Below are positions 17,979 to 27,205 of a DNA stretch of 64,000 bases, piece after piece. The DNA is taken from the NCBI RefSeq assembly GCF_016881065.1, contig NZ_WXYN01000016.1, positions 258,568-322,567 on the forward strand, in the 5' to 3' direction. The notes under the pieces were generated by a model that was not told the DNA's origin, did no database searches, and saw only the letters and a program-made list of their open reading frames with translations. Position 1 is the stretch's first letter. Every line of letters starts with the position of its first letter. Origin of the DNA: Planococcus soli. GTDB lineage: Bacteria > Bacillota > Bacilli > Bacillales_A > Planococcaceae. The translations under genes and the position numbers were made by a program.

Positions 17979-18771
17979 AACCGAGCTGCAGGATGGAATT
18001 CTTACGCTGACGTTGAATCGTCCCGATAAAATGAATGCTTATACGGAGAAAATGAACGAGGAGCTGCTGCATTTCTATAAGGAAGTCAATCACAATGATA
18101 ATGTGCGCGTCATTGTGGTGACCGGCAGTGGCCGGGCATTTTGCGCAGGGATGGATTTGTCGGAAGGGGGCTCGACTTTTTCCTCTGAGCAATCCTCTGA
18201 TGAATACCGGGATCTTGGCGGACAGGTCAGCCTTCAGGTATACGAAGTCAACAAACCGATCATTGCAGCCATCAATGGACCAGCTGTCGGAATCGGCATG
18301 ACGATGACGTTGCCGATGGACGTCCGGATCGTCAAAAGGGACACCAAAATTGGCTTTGTCTTCGGACGCCGCGGTATTGGTCCGGAAGCGTCCTCAGGCT
18401 GGTTCCTGCCAAGAGTGGTAGGAATCGGGAAAGCGCTTGAATGGACCTTAACCGGGCGTTACATACCTACCGCGGAAGCGGTGGAAGCCGGACTGATGCA
18501 ATATGAATCGGAAGATCCATTGGAGAAAGCTTACGAAATTGCCCGGGAAATTGCTGAAAACACCGCTGCCACTTCCAATAGCTTTACCCGCCAGCTGCTG
18601 TGGAAGATGCTGGGCCAGGAACATCCGTACGCTTCCCATTTGGTCGAATCAAAATTTTTGCATTGGGCCGGTCAGAATGCGGATGCTGATGAAGGCATTG
18701 GGTCATTTGTCGATAAGCGAAAAGCTGAATTTCCGCTAAAGGCCAGCCAACTGCCGGATTTTTTTGAATGA
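17962..18771 (+). CDS. Crotonase-family enoyl-CoA hydratase/isomerase
   Basis: Crotonase of 269 residues. TTG 17962 is chosen because it gives the common family N-terminus MYETIKTELQDGILTLTLNR and lies 9 bases after GAGGAAGGGG; ATG 17941 is an alternative. The oxyanion segments FCAGMD and GPAVGIGM are present. The first hydratase glutamate is replaced in the MTMTLPMD segment, while a glutamate is kept in GIGPEASSG, so this is one of the single-glutamate crotonases. It overlaps the preceding flavoprotein gene by 17 bases and is the last gene of the cluster before a terminator. Confidence 0.84.
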   Translation: MYETIKTELQDGILTLTLNRPDKMNAYTEKMNEELLHFYKEVNHNDNVRVIVVTGSGRAFCAGMDLSEGGSTFSSEQSSDEYRDLGGQVSLQVYEVNKPIIAAINGPAVGIGMTMTLPMDVRIVKRDTKIGFVFGRRGIGPEASSGWFLPRVVGIGKALEWTLTGRYIPTAEAVEAGLMQYESEDPLEKAYEIAREIAENTAATSNSFTRQLLWKMLGQEHPYASHLVESKFLHWAGQNADADEGIGSFVDKRKAEFPLKASQLPDFFE

Positions 18772-18785
18772 CTCTATCCCGTAAA

Positions 18786-18850
18786 TAAAGAACTGGATTC
18801 TAGACAACCGACTTTTCAGTATCGGAAGTATAAAATCCAGTTCTTTTTAT
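18786..18850. terminator. Bidirectional terminator between convergent genes
   Basis: AAAGAACTGGATT (18787-18799) pairs with AATCCAGTTCTTT (18834-18846) and encloses a small CCGA/TCGG hairpin; runs of T follow on the plus strand and A-rich sequence on the other side. It separates the acyl-CoA cluster from the convergent M20 gene. Confidence 0.72.
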
Positions 18851-20001
18851 TTTGCTTCTTTTGTACCAACTTCTAAACAAATTTCACTGATCAAGGCGCA
18901 GCGCTCACTAAAGTGGTCAAAGTGGATGTGTTCATGAATTGCGTGAGGGCCGTCGCCTGGTATCCCTAAACCATCGAGTGTGGGAATGCCAAGCGCTGAG
19001 GTGAAGTTTCCATCGCTGCCGCCTCCTGCTTTGGCCTCTTCTACGCTAATCCCCACTCGTTCTCCCGCCGCTACTGCATGTTGGTAGAGCAAGGCATTCG
19101 CTTCAGTTTTTTCCAGTGGCGGCCGATTCAGCTCTCCGGTAATTCTGAGAACAGCGGCATTATTAAAAGGTTTTAAATTTTCAAGAGTATGAATAATTTT
19201 TTCGGCTTCTTCGTAAGAAGTGACACGAAAATCAATTTCCGCTTCCGCCACTGCAGAAATAACATTGCTGCTGGTGCCGCCTTTGATAACCCCAACATTC
19301 AAAGTAGTTCCCTTTTCATAATCTGTCAGCTTTTCGAGTTCAATGATTTGCTGTGACAACTCGAGGATTGCGCTGACCCCATCCTCATGATGATTTCCCG
19401 CATGTGCGCTGATTCCTTGCACTTTGAGTGTATACCTGCCTACACCTTTTCTTTCAGTTTTCAAAGCGTTGGAACCGAAGACAGGCGGCTCCATCACTAA
19501 AACAGCATCACAGGTCTCAGCTACTTGTTCAATGATGGCCCGTGAAGTTTTGCTGCCAATTTCTTCATCAGCGGTAAACAGATAAACAGGTGTAAAAGGC
19601 AATTCATCAAGTTCGGATTGAAGGGCGCGAACTGCCCAAATAGAAGACAGCAAACCTGCTTTCATATCGAAAACGCCAGGTCCATATATATCATTTCCTT
19701 TTTCTACTAAAGGAATTGCATCAACATCCCATACTGTATCAAAGTGGGATAAAAACAAAATCCGAGGTTTTTCATTGCCGCCTTCCAATTCCAACGAAAA
19801 GTGGTCCCCAGTTTCTTGCTGTTCAAAAGTTTTATAATTCCATTTGCCATTTAATCTATTGTGGAATATTTCCTTTAATAAATTCCCGCATTGATCAACT
19901 AATAATTTATTGTGGCTTGGTGATTGAGCTCGGATTAACCTTAATAAATCTTCTTTTACTTCGGAATTTTGGGATGACAAGTAACTTTTATAAGTGTTCA
20001 T
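18847..20001 (-). CDS. M20 metallopeptidase, glutamate carboxypeptidase (CPG2)-like
   Basis: Zinc-dependent amidohydrolase of 384 residues without signal peptide, so cytoplasmic. Metal and catalytic residues are visible in LSHFDTV, GVFDMKAG, TADEEIGS, VMEPP and HEHIHFDHF. The lid domain has GISAHAGNHHEDGVSA, typical of the CPG2 group that removes C-terminal glutamate or cleaves N-acyl amino acids. AGGAGGAGAATGAT precedes its ATG. It is divergent from the peptide uptake operon that begins at 20167 and probably acts on the imported compounds (inference). Confidence 0.85.
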   Translation of the reverse strand: MNTYKSYLSSQNSEVKEDLLRLIRAQSPSHNKLLVDQCGNLLKEIFHNRLNGKWNYKTFEQQETGDHFSLELEGGNEKPRILFLSHFDTVWDVDAIPLVEKGNDIYGPGVFDMKAGLLSSIWAVRALQSELDELPFTPVYLFTADEEIGSKTSRAIIEQVAETCDAVLVMEPPVFGSNALKTERKGVGRYTLKVQGISAHAGNHHEDGVSAILELSQQIIELEKLTDYEKGTTLNVGVIKGGTSSNVISAVAEAEIDFRVTSYEEAEKIIHTLENLKPFNNAAVLRITGELNRPPLEKTEANALLYQHAVAAGERVGISVEEAKAGGGSDGNFTSALGIPTLDGLGIPGDGPHAIHEHIHFDHFSERCALISEICLEVGTKEAK

Positions 20002-20089
20002 ATCATTCTCCTCCTATAATTTATGATATTTATACATAAACACAAATAAATAAAAAAATCAATTTATTTTGAAAAAACTGATAATTATA

Positions 20090-20119
20090 TTGACATCTGG
20101 TACTAAAAGAAGGTAAAGT
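20090..20119 (+). promoter_or_regulatory. Candidate sigma-A promoter of the peptide operon
   Basis: TTGACA at 20090-20095 is a perfect -35; TAAAGT at 20114 is a weak -10 after 18 bases. The region is AT-rich and lies between divergent M20 genes, so control of both directions may meet here. Confidence 0.45.
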
Positions 20120-20166
20120 TAATAAAAATTAAGGAAATTGTCCAAAAATAAAAGGGGGGAGAGCTT

Positions 20167-21546
20167 TTGGCATCAAAAATTGATGAGTTTATTGAAGAAA
20201 ATCGAGAGATGTATATTAAATGGCTTACTGAATTTTGCAAGATTCCAAGTGTCGCAGCCCAAAATAGAGGAATGGAAGATGCGGTATCCTATCTTGATGA
20301 TTTATTTCAAGAAGCATTTTCATTAACACCAGAGAAGCTGCCTACTGCAGGATTCCCGGTAGTATACGCGGAGCTCGAAGGAAGGTCCGATAAAATTTTA
20401 AGTTTTTATAATCATTATGATGTTCAACCGGAAGATCCGATTGAGTTGTGGAATAGCCCGCCTTTTGAACCCGAGATCCGAGAAGGAAAAATCTTTGCCA
20501 GAGGCGTAGCAGACAACAAAGGGAATTTAGTTGCCAGAATAGCGGCCATTCATGCTATCAAACAGTTAGGCATGGAATTGCCGGTTGATATTAAGTTTAT
20601 CTTTGAAGGTGAAGAAGAAATTGGAAGCTTGAATTTACCGGCATTTGCGAAAAGCCATGCAGAAAAAATTCATGCAGATGGATGTGTCTGGGAGTTTGGC
20701 TACCGGGATGCGGATGGTGCACTTCAAGTTTCGCTTGGTGTCAAAGGCATGTTGTATGTTGAATTGTCTGTGGAAGGAGCAAATACAGACTTGCACTCGG
20801 CACAAGGGGCAATTATAGAAAGCCCTGTCTGGAAACTGGTTTGGGCACTTAGCACATTAAAAGATCGGGAGGAAAAAATAACGATTCCCGGATTTTATGA
20901 TGATATCGAACCAATCACGCAGTTGGATGAAGAAATGCTGGCGCATTATCGGTTGGACGAAAGAGAGACTTTAAGAAAGTTGGGCCTTGATAGCTTTTTA
21001 CTGAATCTAGAAGGAGAGCAACTAAAAAGAAAACATATTTTTGAACCTACATGCAATATTTGCGGCATCGTTTCAGGCTATATAGGAGAAGGTACAAAGA
21101 CAGTGCTGCCTTCTTCAGCTGCAGCAAAGTTGGATTTTCGCTTAGTACCCGGGCAAGACCCGGAAAAAATAGTAATGCAGCTGCGAAAGCATCTGAATAA
21201 TCATGGCTTTGAGGACATTAAGATAAAAGTCACCAGTTCCGAGCGTGCGGCACGGACAAAACCGGATCAGGAAATTGTCAAAGCCATGATAGAGGTAGCT
21301 GAGCAGTATTCGGATAAAAAACCGAATATTGTTCCCAATACTCCAGGAACCGGACCGATGTACGAATTATGCCAAGCACTTGGGATTCCTTCAGCTTCGT
21401 TTGGCGTCGGAAACTTCCAATCGAATAATCACGCTCCGAATGAAAATATTTTTGTGGAAGATTATATTGAAGGAATAAAAATGATTGCAGCATTAGTTTT
21501 TGAGTTCAGCAGGCAATTTGAAAAACAGGGGAGTGTGAATCGATGA
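20167..21546 (+). CDS. M20 family dipeptidase
   Basis: Zinc peptidase of 459 residues of the carnosinase/DapE-like dipeptidase group. Landmarks are YNHYDVQPEDP, GVADNKGN, EGEEEIGS, and near the C-terminus HAPNENI with the last metal-binding histidine; the long insert between is the dimerization lid. Start is TTG at 20167 behind a purine-rich GGGGGGAGAG site. The stop overlaps the next gene as ATGA. As first gene of an ABC peptide-uptake operon it likely hydrolyses the imported dipeptides in the cytoplasm. Confidence 0.88.
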   Translation: MASKIDEFIEENREMYIKWLTEFCKIPSVAAQNRGMEDAVSYLDDLFQEAFSLTPEKLPTAGFPVVYAELEGRSDKILSFYNHYDVQPEDPIELWNSPPFEPEIREGKIFARGVADNKGNLVARIAAIHAIKQLGMELPVDIKFIFEGEEEIGSLNLPAFAKSHAEKIHADGCVWEFGYRDADGALQVSLGVKGMLYVELSVEGANTDLHSAQGAIIESPVWKLVWALSTLKDREEKITIPGFYDDIEPITQLDEEMLAHYRLDERETLRKLGLDSFLLNLEGEQLKRKHIFEPTCNICGIVSGYIGEGTKTVLPSSAAAKLDFRLVPGQDPEKIVMQLRKHLNNHGFEDIKIKVTSSERAARTKPDQEIVKAMIEVAEQYSDKKPNIVPNTPGTGPMYELCQALGIPSASFGVGNFQSNNHAPNENIFVEDYIEGIKMIAALVFEFSRQFEKQGSVNR

Positions 21547-22784
21547 CAGCACAGGCAAGCAGCATAAAAGAATTCAAACAACTGAAATCATCGCATCCCG
21601 ATTGGCACGATTCTATAGAAGCTGTTTTTGATGAGGTAGTAGCTGTCCGGCGCGATCTTCATAAGTATCCCGAACTGGCTTTCGAAGAAACCAGAACAGC
21701 AGGAATCGTCGCTGATTTATTAAAAGAATGGGGATACGAGGTCAGGGAAGGGGTGGGGAAAACCGGAGTGATCGGTATGCTTCATGGTGCAGCTCCCGGG
21801 CCAGTGATCGGTTTGAGAGCCGATATGGACGCTCTTCCCATGACCGACAAAATAGATCAGCCATACCGCAGTATAAATGATGGGGCGGCCCATACATGCG
21901 GACATGATGCGCATACTTCCATCCTATTGGGAGTAGCGAAGTTATTCGCTGCGAAAGGGCTGGAATCGGGAACCTTGAAACTGATTTTTCAACCGGCTGA
22001 AGAAATTGGGCAAGGTGCAGATGCAATGATCAAGGATGGTGTGTTGAATAATCCTTCAGTCGATGCAATGGCTGGGCTTCATGTCCACCCTACTTTGAAA
22101 ACGGGTGAGTTTTCAGTAACTGATACAGAATACAGCTGTGCTGCTGTTGATATTTTTGAACTGGTCATAACAGGGGCTGGAGGCCATGCAGCGCATCCGC
22201 ACCAAACGATAGATCCTATTATAATTGCTGCTCAAGTCCTCATCGCCTTGCAGCAAGTCGTAAGCCGGCAAACCGATCCCCTCGATTCTGTAGTTCTAAG
22301 TTTTGGGCAAATCGAAGGCGGCACTAAAGCGACAATTATTCCGGATTCGGTGTTGCTGAAGGGGACAGTGCGCACGTTAAAACCAGAAACAAGGGCTCAA
22401 ATGCCGGAAAAAATCGAATCGATTGCTGCAGGAATTGCAAGAAGTTTTAAAGGCGATGCTATTCTTACTTACCATCATGTCACACCATCCATCAAAATTG
22501 ACGGAAAAATGCGAGGACTGTTGACTGAAACAGTGAGTGAGTTGTTCGGGGCCAATGCGCTGCAGATCACCACCCCTTCAATGGGAGGCGAGGATTTTTC
22601 TTACTTTTCCCAAGAGGTGCCTTCGGTCTTCTTCCGTTTAGGGACAAACAATGGTGAACAGACGGCTTTTCCAAATCACAATAGTCGTTTTGATGTAGAT
22701 GAACAATCGTTTTTGTACGGTATTTCGGTTTTAAGTTTGTTGACACATAAATTCTTACAAACCACAAAGGGGGAAAAAGAATGA
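21543..22784 (+). CDS. M20D amidohydrolase (N-acyl-amino acid / hippurate hydrolase type)
   Basis: Metal-dependent amidohydrolase of 413 residues. It shows RRDLHKYPELAFEE, GLRADMDALPM, HTCGHDAHTS with the metal cysteine/histidine, FQPAEEIGQGA and the C-terminal GGEDFSYF, all standard for the M20D group (aminoacylase, hippurate hydrolase, IAA-amino-acid hydrolase). Translation is coupled at both ends by ATGA overlaps. With the M20 dipeptidase and the ABC transporter it suggests that N-acylated amino acids or peptides are the nutrient (inference). Confidence 0.9.
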   Translation: MTAQASSIKEFKQLKSSHPDWHDSIEAVFDEVVAVRRDLHKYPELAFEETRTAGIVADLLKEWGYEVREGVGKTGVIGMLHGAAPGPVIGLRADMDALPMTDKIDQPYRSINDGAAHTCGHDAHTSILLGVAKLFAAKGLESGTLKLIFQPAEEIGQGADAMIKDGVLNNPSVDAMAGLHVHPTLKTGEFSVTDTEYSCAAVDIFELVITGAGGHAAHPHQTIDPIIIAAQVLIALQQVVSRQTDPLDSVVLSFGQIEGGTKATIIPDSVLLKGTVRTLKPETRAQMPEKIESIAAGIARSFKGDAILTYHHVTPSIKIDGKMRGLLTETVSELFGANALQITTPSMGGEDFSYFSQEVPSVFFRLGTNNGEQTAFPNHNSRFDVDEQSFLYGISVLSLLTHKFLQTTKGEKE

Positions 22785-24328
22785 AGAAACAGCTATGGTT
22801 ATTGCTTTTAGTATTGACGCTGATTATTGCAGGGTGTTCAGGTGGAGAAACAAACAGCACAGAAGGGGAAGAACCGGTAGAAACAAGCGACAGCAAAACT
22901 TTGGTGATCGCGAATGGTACTGACATTGTGACATTTGATATTCATGACCACAATACAACTTCTACGGAAGCTGTCCATGTCAACATGTTCAATTACTTAG
23001 TGACTAACCAGGGAGAGGAAGGCTTCCAGGCTGATTTAGCCGAAAGCTGGGAAAATATCGACGATACGACATGGAGCTTCAAACTGAAAGAAGGAGTGAC
23101 TTTCCATAATGGGGAGGAGCTGACCGCTGATGATGTGAAGTTTACATTAGAACGAGTAGCGAAAGACGACACGCTGCTGGAACACGGCAATTACAATCAG
23201 ATTGAAGCAGTGAATGTAATAAGTGATTATGAATTTGAAATTGTTACGGCAAATCCGGAACCGGCACTGTTAAATCGCCTGTCCCGATTAGGATCAGCTA
23301 TTTTGCCGCAGGAATATATTGAAACAGAAGGTTGGGAAGTATTCTTGGAAAATCCAGTTGGAACAGGTCCTTACAAATTTATGGACTGGCAAAGGGATGA
23401 CCGTTTAACACTAGAAGCGAATACGGAATACTTTGGTGATGCACCAAAATGGGAAGAGCTCGTTTTCAGAAGCATTCCGGAAGATTCGACACGCGTTTCT
23501 GAACTGTTGACGGGTGGAGTTGATGTCGCAGTAAACATTCCGCCAACGGACGTGGCGCGCATCAATGAAACAGAAGGAGTCACTACGGTCCAGTCGCCGA
23601 CACAGCGCGTCATGATGCTGGTATTGCGAACAGATGATGATAGCGTAACGGGAGACCCTCTGGTACGTGAAGCGATTGACTTGGCGATTGATAAACAGGC
23701 GATGGTCGATTCATTATTGGAAGGCGCAGGGACGGTTACGCGCACCCGAGTCACTCCAGGAAACGTTGGGGCCAATGAAGATCTTTACGGAGAGTCGCTG
23801 TATGATCCGGAAAGAGCTAGAGAATTGCTTGCTGAAGCTGGATATCCGGATGGTTTTGAGCTGACATTGACGGGGCCGAATGGAAGATATTTAAAGGATA
23901 GAGAAACGGTAGAGTTAATCGCTGCCATGTTATCTGAGGTGGGAATCACAGTCAATCAGGAGTTGATTGAATGGAGTGCCTTCAACCAACGCTACCAAGA
24001 ACGTGATTTTGCTGAAATGTTTTACATTGGTTACGGCAACTCAATGTTTGATGCTTCGTTGGCATTGGATCGACTAACCATTGAAAATGCCGAAGGAGAA
24101 ACAGATTATGATAACCAACAGGTAAATGATTTATTGCTTGCTGCAGAACAGAACATGGATGAGGAAGAACGTGCACAACAATATCAAGAAGCTCAGGAAA
24201 TAATTGCTGAAGATCGTCCTCAAATTTATATGTTCCAATTGGACGCTATTACAGGCATCAACGAACGACTTGAGTTTGAGCCGCTCCTAAATGAAATGTT
24301 CTATGCTGACTCAATTACACTGAAGTAA
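22781..24328 (+). CDS. Peptide ABC transporter substrate-binding lipoprotein
   Basis: Solute-binding protein of family 5 (DppA/OppA type), 515 residues. The N-terminus is a lipoprotein signal ending in LIIAGC (cysteine 19), followed by an acidic linker. Inside are FKLKEGVTFHNGEELTADDV, the family signature region near residue 95, and PVGTGPYKF. It captures peptides or similar ligands outside the membrane and delivers them to the permeases at 24373 and 25302. A strong hairpin follows the stop, which would allow excess binding protein over permease. Confidence 0.9.
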   Translation: MKKQLWLLLLVLTLIIAGCSGGETNSTEGEEPVETSDSKTLVIANGTDIVTFDIHDHNTTSTEAVHVNMFNYLVTNQGEEGFQADLAESWENIDDTTWSFKLKEGVTFHNGEELTADDVKFTLERVAKDDTLLEHGNYNQIEAVNVISDYEFEIVTANPEPALLNRLSRLGSAILPQEYIETEGWEVFLENPVGTGPYKFMDWQRDDRLTLEANTEYFGDAPKWEELVFRSIPEDSTRVSELLTGGVDVAVNIPPTDVARINETEGVTTVQSPTQRVMMLVLRTDDDSVTGDPLVREAIDLAIDKQAMVDSLLEGAGTVTRTRVTPGNVGANEDLYGESLYDPERARELLAEAGYPDGFELTLTGPNGRYLKDRETVELIAAMLSEVGITVNQELIEWSAFNQRYQERDFAEMFYIGYGNSMFDASLALDRLTIENAEGETDYDNQQVNDLLLAAEQNMDEEERAQQYQEAQEIIAEDRPQIYMFQLDAITGINERLEFEPLLNEMFYADSITLK

Positions 24329-24353
24329 AAAAGGGGGATTCCCCCTTTTTTTT
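24328..24353 (+). terminator. Intra-operon terminator after the binding-protein gene
   Basis: AAAAAAGGGGG-ATT-CCCCCTTTTTTTT forms a compact hairpin directly after the stop codon with an 8-T run. The permease gene starts 20 bases later without a visible promoter, so this is probably a leaky terminator. Confidence 0.75.
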
Positions 24354-24372
24354 CGATAGGAGGAGGAAATCG

Positions 24373-25287
24373 ATGAAGTATTTAGTCCAAAGTATGATAA
24401 AGACCATTCCTGTACTACTCCTCATAACTTTAATTGTATTTTTGCTTATACGTGTGACTGGGGATCCCGTTTCCTTAATGCTTCCAGAAACTGCTACCGA
24501 AGAAGAGCGTGATTCTTTAAGAGAATCGATGGGATTAAACGAGCCTTTGCCGATTCAATATTTCAGTTATCTGGGAGACTTAGTGACCGGAGACTTTGGA
24601 GATTCCTTCCGCTACAACACAGATGCACTTAGCCTGGTATTGGAGAGGCTGCCGGCAACCTTCGAGTTGGCCATCGCCTCGATGATTGTGGCCATTATAA
24701 TTTCTGTGCCGCTGGGCATTTTATCGGCAGTTAAACGGAACAGTTTTTTCGATTTATTCATTACGGGAGGGGCAGTTTTAGGAAAGGCTATGCCCAATTT
24801 TTGGCTGGGGATTATGCTGATTCTCTTTTTATCTGTCACATTCCAAATTTTCCCTGTTTCTGGAAGAGGGACGCTGGGGCATTTGGTGCTGCCGGCCATT
24901 ACGCTGGGGACAGGAATAGCTGCAGAGATGACAAGGCTTATCAGGTCCAGCATGTTGGAGATTTTAGAGCAGGACTTTATTCGTACAGCCCGCAGTAAAG
25001 GATTACGCGAATCGATTATTGTCAATAAACATGCATTTCGCAATGCTTTGATCCCAGTAGTTACCATCATGGCCCTTCAAACCGCTACGTTGGTTGGCGG
25101 AACCCTGATTACGGAAACTGTTTTTGCATGGCCAGGACTCGGCCAATTGCTTGTACAGTCAGTGAACTTGCGGGATATGGCAGTTGTACAAGCTGCTACT
25201 TTCATCATCGCCATCTTTGTTATTCTCAGCAATCTATTGGCAGATTTAATTTACCGGTTCCTTGATCCGCGCATTAAATATGAATAA
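24373..25287 (+). CDS. Peptide ABC transporter permease, DppB type
   Basis: Inner-membrane permease of 304 residues with six hydrophobic segments. It has the long first extracytoplasmic loop typical of DppB/OppB and the EAA-like coupling loop ARSKGLRESIIVNKHAFRNA in the second half. AGGAGGAGGAAA lies before the ATG. It partners the DppC-type permease that follows 14 bases later and the two ATPases at 26226 and 27206. Confidence 0.92.
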   Translation: MKYLVQSMIKTIPVLLLITLIVFLLIRVTGDPVSLMLPETATEEERDSLRESMGLNEPLPIQYFSYLGDLVTGDFGDSFRYNTDALSLVLERLPATFELAIASMIVAIIISVPLGILSAVKRNSFFDLFITGGAVLGKAMPNFWLGIMLILFLSVTFQIFPVSGRGTLGHLVLPAITLGTGIAAEMTRLIRSSMLEILEQDFIRTARSKGLRESIIVNKHAFRNALIPVVTIMALQTATLVGGTLITETVFAWPGLGQLLVQSVNLRDMAVVQAATFIIAIFVILSNLLADLIYRFLDPRIKYE

Positions 25288-25301
25288 AGGAGGGGCTCAA
25301 G

Positions 25302-26207
25302 TTGACGCAAGCATCAGAAACCACGATCAACCAACAAAAAGGTGTGGCTCAATCCTCCTTTAGGAAACTGGCTACACGCTTATTCAGAAGCAAAACCGGA
25401 ATGACCGGATTGATAATTGTAATGACGGTCATATTGATGGCGGTATTTGCCCCTTTACTGGCACAGCATGATCCTGCTCAAACCAATGTAGTAGACCGCT
25501 TGTTGCCCCCTTCATGGAGCGAAGGTGGGTCACCTGAATTTCTTCTTGGAACAGATAATTTAGGGAGGGACATCTTGAGCCGCATTATTTACGGTTCACG
25601 CATTTCATTATTTATTGGTGTTTCAGCCGTTTTACTTGCAGGGGCTATTGGCATGGCACTGGGATTAATTGCAGGCTACTACGGCAAAGTATGGGATTTT
25701 GTGATTATGAGAACTGTAGATGCCCTGCTGGCAATTCCAAACATTCTTTTCATGCTAATCATTTTGGCAGTTCTTGGACCAAGCCTTACAACATTAATTT
25801 TGGTGCTGGGCGGAACGACCTGGGTGGTTTATGCAAGGATGGTGCGAAGTGAAACGCTGAGCATTAAAGAGCGCGATTATGTAAAATCGGCGAAAGCAAT
25901 CGGAGCAAAGGATTTCCGTATTATCATGAAGTACATTTTACCGAATGTTATTTCTTCCTTTATTGTTATTGCCACGCTGAATGTTGCTACGACAATTATT
26001 CTTGAGGCCAGCTTGAGTTTTCTCGGACTTGGAATCCAGCCTCCCGACGTTTCCTGGGGCCTGATGCTAAGCGATGGGAGAGAATACATTGCAACTAGCT
26101 GGTGGGTCGCCACATTTCCTGGGATTGCCATAACCATAACAGTCCTCGGTGTTATATTCCTGGGAGACTGGCTGCGTGATGTGTTGGATCCGAAAATTAA
26201 AGAATAA
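25302..26207 (+). CDS. Peptide ABC transporter permease, DppC type
   Basis: Second permease of 301 residues. A cytoplasmic N-terminus of about 35 residues precedes the first helix; then come LLGTDNLGRDILSRIIYGSR, diagnostic of DppC/OppC, and the coupling loop YVKSAKAIGAKDFRIIMKYI. TTG 25302 follows AAAGGAGGGG. It ends just before the ribosome site of the first ATPase gene. Confidence 0.92.
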   Translation: MTQASETTINQQKGVAQSSFRKLATRLFRSKTGMTGLIIVMTVILMAVFAPLLAQHDPAQTNVVDRLLPPSWSEGGSPEFLLGTDNLGRDILSRIIYGSRISLFIGVSAVLLAGAIGMALGLIAGYYGKVWDFVIMRTVDALLAIPNILFMLIILAVLGPSLTTLILVLGGTTWVVYARMVRSETLSIKERDYVKSAKAIGAKDFRIIMKYILPNVISSFIVIATLNVATTIILEASLSFLGLGIQPPDVSWGLMLSDGREYIATSWWVATFPGIAITITVLGVIFLGDWLRDVLDPKIKE

Positions 26208-26225
26208 ATGGAGGTGAGTGGCATC

Positions 26226-27194
26226 ATGAGCAATGAACTGTTAAAAGTCGACGACTTAAAAGTTCGTTTTAAAACAGATGAAGGCTATGTCTCGACAGTC
26301 AATGGCGTAAGTTTTTCAGTGGAACAAGGAGAGACCTTGGCGATTGTTGGAGAGTCAGGGAGTGGGAAGAGTGTCACTTCTCTTGCTTTGATGGGAATTT
26401 TGCCGGCTAATGGAGAGATTTATGAAGGTGCGATTACATTTGAAGATAAAGATTTACGAAGCCTAAGCAAAAAAGAATATCGAAAAATGCGCGGCGACGA
26501 CATTGCCATGATATTTCAAGAACCGATGACTGCATTAAATCCGGTTTTTACAATCGGCTATCAATTGAGGGAAACCCTGATTGTGCATAATAATATGAAT
26601 AAGGAACAAGCGCACAAGAAAGGCATTGAGATGCTGGAAACAGTTGGCATACCAGATTCAGACAGAGTAATGGGGAGATTTCCGCATCAGTTGTCAGGAG
26701 GGATGCGCCAGCGGGTCATGATTGCAATGGCTTTATCCTGCAATCCCAAACTGCTTATTGCAGACGAACCGACAACGGCTTTGGACGTGACTATCCAAGC
26801 TCAAATTTTAACCTTATTGAGAAATTTAAAGAAAAACTCGAATACAAGCATCATCATCATCACCCACGATTTAGGTGTTGTTGCTGAACTGGCAGACCGT
26901 GTGGTTGTCATGTATGCAGGTGAAGTAGTGGAAGTGGCGCCTATCCAGGAACTATTTGATAATCCTCGGCATCCTTACACAAGAGGGCTGATTTCTTCAA
27001 TTCCGAAAATTCACGATGTGGTGGATGAATTATATTCCATTGAAGGGACAGTTCCTAATCCTTCCAATATGCCAACCGGTTGTAAATTTCATCCGCGCTG
27101 TCCATTAGCGGATATTGAATGCACAAAAGTTCATCCCGAATTGGAATACATTTCAGAAAAGCATGCAAAACGCTGTATAAAAGTTAAAGGTTAG
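26226..27194 (+). CDS. Peptide ABC transporter ATPase, DppD/OppD type
   Basis: ATP-binding subunit of 322 residues. Walker [10 protein letters not shown]-loop [10 protein letters not shown], signature LSGGMRQR, Walker [13 protein letters not shown] and H-loop THDLG are all intact. The C-terminal oligopeptide extension with [14 protein letters not shown] carries the cysteines that bind an iron-sulfur cluster in this subfamily. ATG 26226 is chosen because GGAGGTGAG ends 7 bases upstream, while the in-frame ATG 26208 precedes it. Confidence 0.93.
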   Translation: MSNELLKVDDLKVRFKTDEGYVSTVNGVSFSVEQGETLAIVGESGSGKSVTSLALMGILPANGEIYEGAITFEDKDLRSLSKKEYRKMRGDDIAMIFQEPMTALNPVFTIGYQLRETLIVHNNMNKEQAHKKGIEMLETVGIPDSDRVMGRFPHQLSGGMRQRVMIAMALSCNPKLLIADEPTTALDVTIQAQILTLLRNLKKNSNTSIIIITHDLGVVAELADRVVVMYAGEVVEVAPIQELFDNPRHPYTRGLISSIPKIHDVVDELYSIEGTVPNPSNMPTGCKFHPRCPLADIECTKVHPELEYISEKHAKRCIKVKG

Positions 27195-27205
27195 GAGGTG
27201 GCGGT

